DNA of 64,000 nt from NCBI GenBank assembly GCA_022749755.1, contig CM040447.1:8421587-8485586 (forward strand), written 5' to 3'. The DNA comes from Azadirachta indica. Lineage: Eukaryota; Streptophyta; Magnoliopsida; Sapindales; Meliaceae. Positions 60,021-64,000 of the stretch are shown piece by piece; position 1 is the stretch's first letter, and each line of letters opens with the position of its first letter. Under the pieces are notes generated by a model. That model saw only the letters and a program-made list of their open reading frames with translations. It was not told the DNA's origin and made no database searches. The position numbers and the translations under genes were made by a program.

Positions 60021-60879
60021 ATGCAGATACAGACGCTGTCACCGTTAAACCCACAAATACGAACGCCTCTAATTCACGGACCACCAAGATTGCACACTTT
60101 GTCATGGATGGTTCAGGCCTTCTGTGCACGTCCGAGCATCGGTGATTGTCACTACTGCACGTGATTAAAGCTCTTTTAATTTCCACCGACACAGCTGTTC
60201 ACATCTTATCTTGCTTTTTATCAAAGGATAATTACAATCAAGGCCCTAATTTGCATATTTTTACAAATACGAGGATAATATGAATACAAATATTCATGCT
60301 CGATAAATATAAGAAATTAAATAAGTAAACAAACCTGTACACCCTTAAGATGTGGTCAAATATCTTACTTATTTCAAAAATATTTATACAAACTTAAACT
60401 ATTCAAATTAAAATTTTTTTTAATGAACAGATGTTTATGTGGAATTTTTTTAAATTAATAAAATTAAGAAAAAAAAGATTGTTAGATCTCTAAATTTTGA
60501 CGAAACAATTAGTCTCATTAATATAAAAACTACCTATTCAACCCTTAATCCGTAAAATTATAACTTCCGTTTGAATCTAACTAAGGGTAAATTGATATTT
60601 TAGCACATGATTTTATAATGAGACCCATGAATTTAACATGTCCTACTGTATCAATGTGTCTTACACAAATATCTAAAATTACAACATGTTTATACTTTTT
60701 ATTGGACATTCTAATTTTAGGGCTTAATTTCTCATGCCAAATTTTAGGAGCTTGCAAATATATTACAATAGGAAAAAGATTGGAGAATGCATGTTATGTT
60801 ACCCTTCTCAACAAAATAGAGTAGTAGACATTTTCCAAAAAGGTCAGGGTTAAACTGAAATTCTTCCTTCAATTATTAG

Positions 60880-60974
60880 CTGGACGTCTATATATACCGC
60901 GCATAAGAATCAGATGTCATTCAATTTTCTGGCTGTAGAATACTATCATTATTGCTGTGAAAAGATAAGAAGAA
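60880..60974 (+). promoter_or_regulatory. Core promoter and leader of the defensin gene
   Basis: TATA box CTATATATACC at about 60888-60898, roughly 80 bp before the ATG at 60975. The leader is short and the AAGAAATGGCG context is a good plant start context. Confidence 0.7.
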
Positions 60975-61387
60975 ATGGCGACGAGATTCTTTGGGATTTT
61001 CTTCTTGCTGCTCATTGTGTTGGCTTCTCGTGAGACTCTCTCCTCCCTTCCACTACTATCTTCTGTTTTTTGACCAATAATAGAACAAAGAAATCTCCAT
61101 ACATATAATTTCTTCTATGGGAAGATAATGAATAATGTATTATCTTTATTATCTTTGTTTGTCTCTTGTTGGAAGTTTATGATCAAATAACTCTGAAGTT
61201 GTCACGTGAAATTGCAGAAGAGATGATGGTGCCAACTGAGGCTAGGGTTTGCCAATCACAGAGCCACGCGTTCCATGGTTCATGCTGGAGTAACCACAAC
61301 TGTGCCCTCGTCTGTAGAAACGAAGGCTTCTCTGGGGGCAGATGTCGAGGATTCCGGCGCCGATGCTTCTGCACTAAGCTCTGTTAA
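60975..61387 (+). CDS. Plant defensin precursor, two exons, 74 aa
   Basis: Exons 60975-61029 and 61218-61387, with an intron of 188 bp (C|GTGAGA...TTGCAG|AA, phase 1) inside the signal peptide, the usual place in plant defensins. The precursor is 74 aa. A hydrophobic signal peptide (about 1-27: [14 protein letters not shown] then EMMVPTEA) is followed by a mature peptide of about 47 residues. Its eight Cys are at 30, 41, 47, 51, 61, 68, 70 and 74 (spacing C-10-C-5-C-3-C-9-C-6-C-1-C-3-C), the cysteine-stabilised alpha-beta pattern. The gamma-core [11 protein letters not shown] is strongly basic. Family knowledge: secreted antimicrobial peptide, often antifungal, in the cell wall space. Frame, splice sites and all Cys are intact, so it is probably functional. 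No second copy lies in the window. Confidence 0.93.
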
Positions 61388-61430
61388 ATAAGAAGATGAA
61401 TGCAAGCAGCAGCGTCAATAATAAAGACTA
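61388..61430 (+). terminator. 3' UTR with polyadenylation signal of the defensin gene
   Basis: AATAAA at 61420-61425, 33 bp after the TAA, overlapping AATAATAAA. Confidence 0.65.
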
Positions 61431-61439
61431 CTAGCTTAA

Positions 61440-62095
61440 TTTAGGTTTTACCAGGAAATAAGGAATGCTCTTTCATTAAGTTGATTTCGTTTAATTCGTC
61501 CGCGAGCAATTGTATCATTTGATTGATACTCTTGCCTAATGAAGGAGAATCTACTCGTCTTTTTTAGTTTGTGGAGTTTTCATTTGTTAGGATTATGGGT
61601 TTTACATCCTAATTCTGTGTTCAAATTTATGATTTTATTTAGAAGAAAAGAATTTATGTGATTTGGAAAAGTTCAGCTCTCAACACTTTTTTTTTTCGTT
61701 TAATAGTATGAACAGTAATGTTTCTTATATTTAAAATTTCTTAAAAATAATAAAATAAAGTATATATATATTTTTTAATATTAATATTTTAATCTGTTAA
61801 TTTAAAAATATTCAAATTAGAGATGACCAAAATTTCTAAGTTCCAAACTCATGAGACTTGTTTTAAATAAGGATAAAATTGAAATGATATTAAAAAAATT
61901 AAGCCAGAAAACAAAAGTCTACCCATATCTTGCATTGTCATGTCATGCCTAATAAAATAAAATAGAGATATTATTATTAGGATGCATGCAGCCCATCTAT
62001 TTGTATTAATTAATAAGAATGCATAATGGCATATTTTTCTCCCTTAATTTTTTAGTTCTTTATGCTTATTTAGTTCTTAAATGTACTCATTATTC
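61440..62095. other. Spacer, no gene seen
   Basis: The first ~150 bp may still be 3' UTR. The rest is AT-rich without a recognisable frame or repeat. Confidence 0.5.
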
Positions 62096-62099
62096 TCAT

Positions 62100-63433
62100 A
62101 TTTTGATTTAAGATGCAAATGAAGACATTAAGTGCAAAATGAAGCTAGTTACAGGATTTTGGACAGTTTTCACATCACTTCGTAATTTGAGTATAACTTT
62201 TTCATCCAAGCTCGAATTGATATTATTCAAAATGCTGTCGAACGTCAAGCAAAGGATCTACAGCTTTTATGTTTCAAGTTTTGAGAGATTCTGGCTGCAT
62301 CAAGGACGAATTTGGGCTTGAAGTTGCTACACCTGTGTGATTGACGCTCTGGAATGTTCCTTGGCCCACAATTCTAATACACGGATTTAATACGGTTTCT
62401 TTTTGAAAGTTTTCAGATCTTTTGCATGGAAATTACAACTGAAATCACCATTCTTCTATTTACATTAAGATTTTATTTTGTTTTTAATATTTTTCCTTAA
62501 TTAGTCATAATTGAATATTTTTATTTTAGGAGTTTGGTAGAATTCTAGGAGGTGAATTAATGTGTTTAAAAGGGAGGAGAAATCATGAGACGGAGGACCC
62601 CTCTCTCTCTTCTCTTCTCTAATTTTTCTTTCAAACTGTCATCATATCCCTGCGTGGTTAAACTTTTATAATTGGTCGAAGGAAACAGAAGCCTTGGAAT
62701 TAATAAAACTGTGAGATTTAATTTGATTCTTATTATTTAATTTATGCTTGAGTAACGAATGTTCTTCTGTGCCTATTTTCATGATTGTCTCGTTTAATTA
62801 CTAGGAGGCCTACTAGTATATTATTCATTGTAATCTACTGCCAGGCCAGATATCAAATCCGTAATTGTTTGATTCCTCTGATTTGTAAAGCAACTAGGAT
62901 TTAATGATTTGCTGCGTCAGAAATTATTAGATTTTAGGAAGAATGTTCAACTAACTAAATGCAACCGCTTGTGCTTGCGTTGTTTATATTGGTCTCTCTA
63001 ATTCTTAAAGCTGCTACTAAGTTAAACATTTAGGACTTTTCTTAGGTTATTTAGTAGTTAGGGTTGATTAGATTGCTTATTTTTTAATTAACTACAATTA
63101 AGAAGAGATAGGAAAAATAGCTCCAACAGTGAATATTCAAAGTGTAAATTGATATATTCCAATATTGATGATCAATTGTAAAATTCCGATGATGGATGTT
63201 GACTTAGACCATGTTTTATTCTTTTGATTGATTTTGATATTCAAATTTGAATTGTTCCTTAATTGTTTTTTTAAAATTGTTTTCCTTATATTCAAAACCC
63301 CCCTTAATCCTTGTTTATGTAGCCATAAAATTATGTTAGATACTCTTTGTGGGAACGATCCTTACTCGCACCACTACATATATCTTGTTTAGGAGTTTAA
63401 GTTTTACTTTTGATTGTCCACGACAGTATACCA
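62100..63433 (+). repeat. 5' LTR of an Athila/Tat-like Ty3 element (start approximate)
   Basis: Ends ...CACGACAGTATACCA at 63433, two bases before the primer site. It contains GTGGGAACGATCCTTACTCG near 63350, typical for LTR ends of this group, and a U3 with ATAACTTTTTCATCCAAGCT near 62192. The second LTR lies outside the window, so the left border cannot be fixed. The ORF at 62139-62321 is LTR sequence. Confidence 0.65.
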
Positions 63434-63435
63434 AA

Positions 63436-63457
63436 TTTTGGTGCCGTTGCCGGGGAG
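63436..63457 (+). other. Primer-binding site, tRNA-Asp type
   Basis: TTTTGGTGCCGTTGCCGGGG at 63436, close to the TTTTGGCGCCGTTGCCGGGG seen in plant Athila/Tat elements (one difference). Confidence 0.85.
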
Positions 63458-63779
63458 TTTTCTAGTTGACTTTTACGTTATTTCTGATCCTTATTTCATT
63501 CTAAAGAAAAGAGAAGAAAATATCACTTTGATTATGTTTTAGGGTAGAATTTTTTATTTATTTCCATTTCTGTAGATTTTTCCTGATTTGTTTTGTCTTT
63601 TTTTTTTCATAGTTTATTAGAGTTTCCTTGATTGTTTATGACTATAACTCGATTTTCTAAGCAAGTTGATTTGCAATACAACCGAGAAGTAGAGAAAACT
63701 TTGCGCAGGTAAAGGAGAGAACGATCTAGCTCCTGATTCCATATTTGCTAGCAATTCTAATTTAAAAGAGGAGGAATTC

Positions 63780-64000
63780 ATGGCTAGAAATCGAACTTTG
63801 AAAGAGCTTGTTGCCCTTGATTTGAATCAACAACCCTTATGCATAACTTTCCCTACTTTAGATGCTACTACTACTTTTAAGTTAAAATCTGGACTAATAC
63901 ATCTCCTACCCACTTTTCATGGCCTTGCAGGTGAAGATCCTCACAAGCATCTAAAAGAGCTTCATATGGTATGAACGAGTATGAAACCCATAGGGGTGAC
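63780..64000 (+). pseudogene. Athila/Tat-like Gag, 5' part, with premature stop, runs off the window
   Basis: Starts MARNRTLKELVALDLNQQPL and continues FKLKSGLIHLLPTFHGLAGE and DPHKHLKELH. From memory this is the conserved gag start of these elements. The frame stops at TGA 63972-63974, where family members continue, and the same frame resumes TSMKPIGV up to the window edge. Probably a single-base Cys to stop change. Confidence 0.8.

Noticed and set aside
59931..60192. Paired ORFs around the poly(A) tract
   Set aside because: The plus frame gains K-runs and the minus frame F-runs from the A-tract; no family seen.
1..64000. tRNA, rRNA or organelle-derived segments
   Set aside because: No cloverleaf with intact T-loop motif (GGTTCGAATCC type), no rRNA core and no recognisable organelle gene was noticed; only tRNA-complementary primer sites of retroelements occur.

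Overview
The window is nuclear DNA of a flowering plant, most likely a eudicot; I cannot name the species. The evidence is very AT-rich spacer, GT-AG introns, a canonical plant defensin, a plant-type kinase-like gene, and many nested plant LTR retrotransposons. Only two loci look like intact host genes. All gene models come from reading frames, splice consensus and remembered family motifs; nothing was searched or aligned by machine.

Layout. 1-7.5 kb: AT-rich spacer with a ~0.9 kb foldback element. 7.5-14.3 kb: a plus-strand kinase-like gene, modelled as four coding exons (771 aa). Exons 2 and 3 are both 72 nt, both phase 1-1, and about 75% identical: a tandem exon duplication. 14.3-19.9 kb: spacer with Mutator-like elements and a broken minus-strand copy of the first coding part of a VPS51-like gene. 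20-31.3 kb: an old hAT-like element (TIRs 19968/31298) split by a 9 kb Ty3/gypsy chromovirus (Tekay/Del type, minus strand, TSD ACATG, 1.85 kb LTRs). 31.3-48.6 kb: nested relics of Tat/Athila-like Ty3 elements. One of their LTRs was hit twice, by an 811-bp solo LTR (TSD GGGAG) and by a 1.61-kb copia-like solo LTR (TSD CATTC). The same stretch holds a multi-exon relic of a plant Ptta/En/Spm-type transposon gene. 50.1-56.5 kb: a second chromovirus (minus strand, CRM-like) whose pol frame runs through the polypurine tract into its 3' LTR. The solo LTR at 41.4 kb belongs to this family. 56.5-60.9 kb: an LTR relic, AT-rich spacer, degenerate short repeats and a tiny poly(A) insertion. 60.9-61.4 kb: a two-exon plant defensin gene with TATA box and AATAAA. 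62.1 kb to the end: the 5' LTR, tRNA-Asp-type primer site and start of gag of an Athila/Tat-like element that continues beyond the window.

The two host genes show no functional link. The rest records repeated insertion, LTR-LTR recombination (two solo LTRs) and decay by stops, frameshifts and probable methyl-CpG deamination. In both chromoviruses one catalytic aspartate of the reverse transcriptase has become asparagine.
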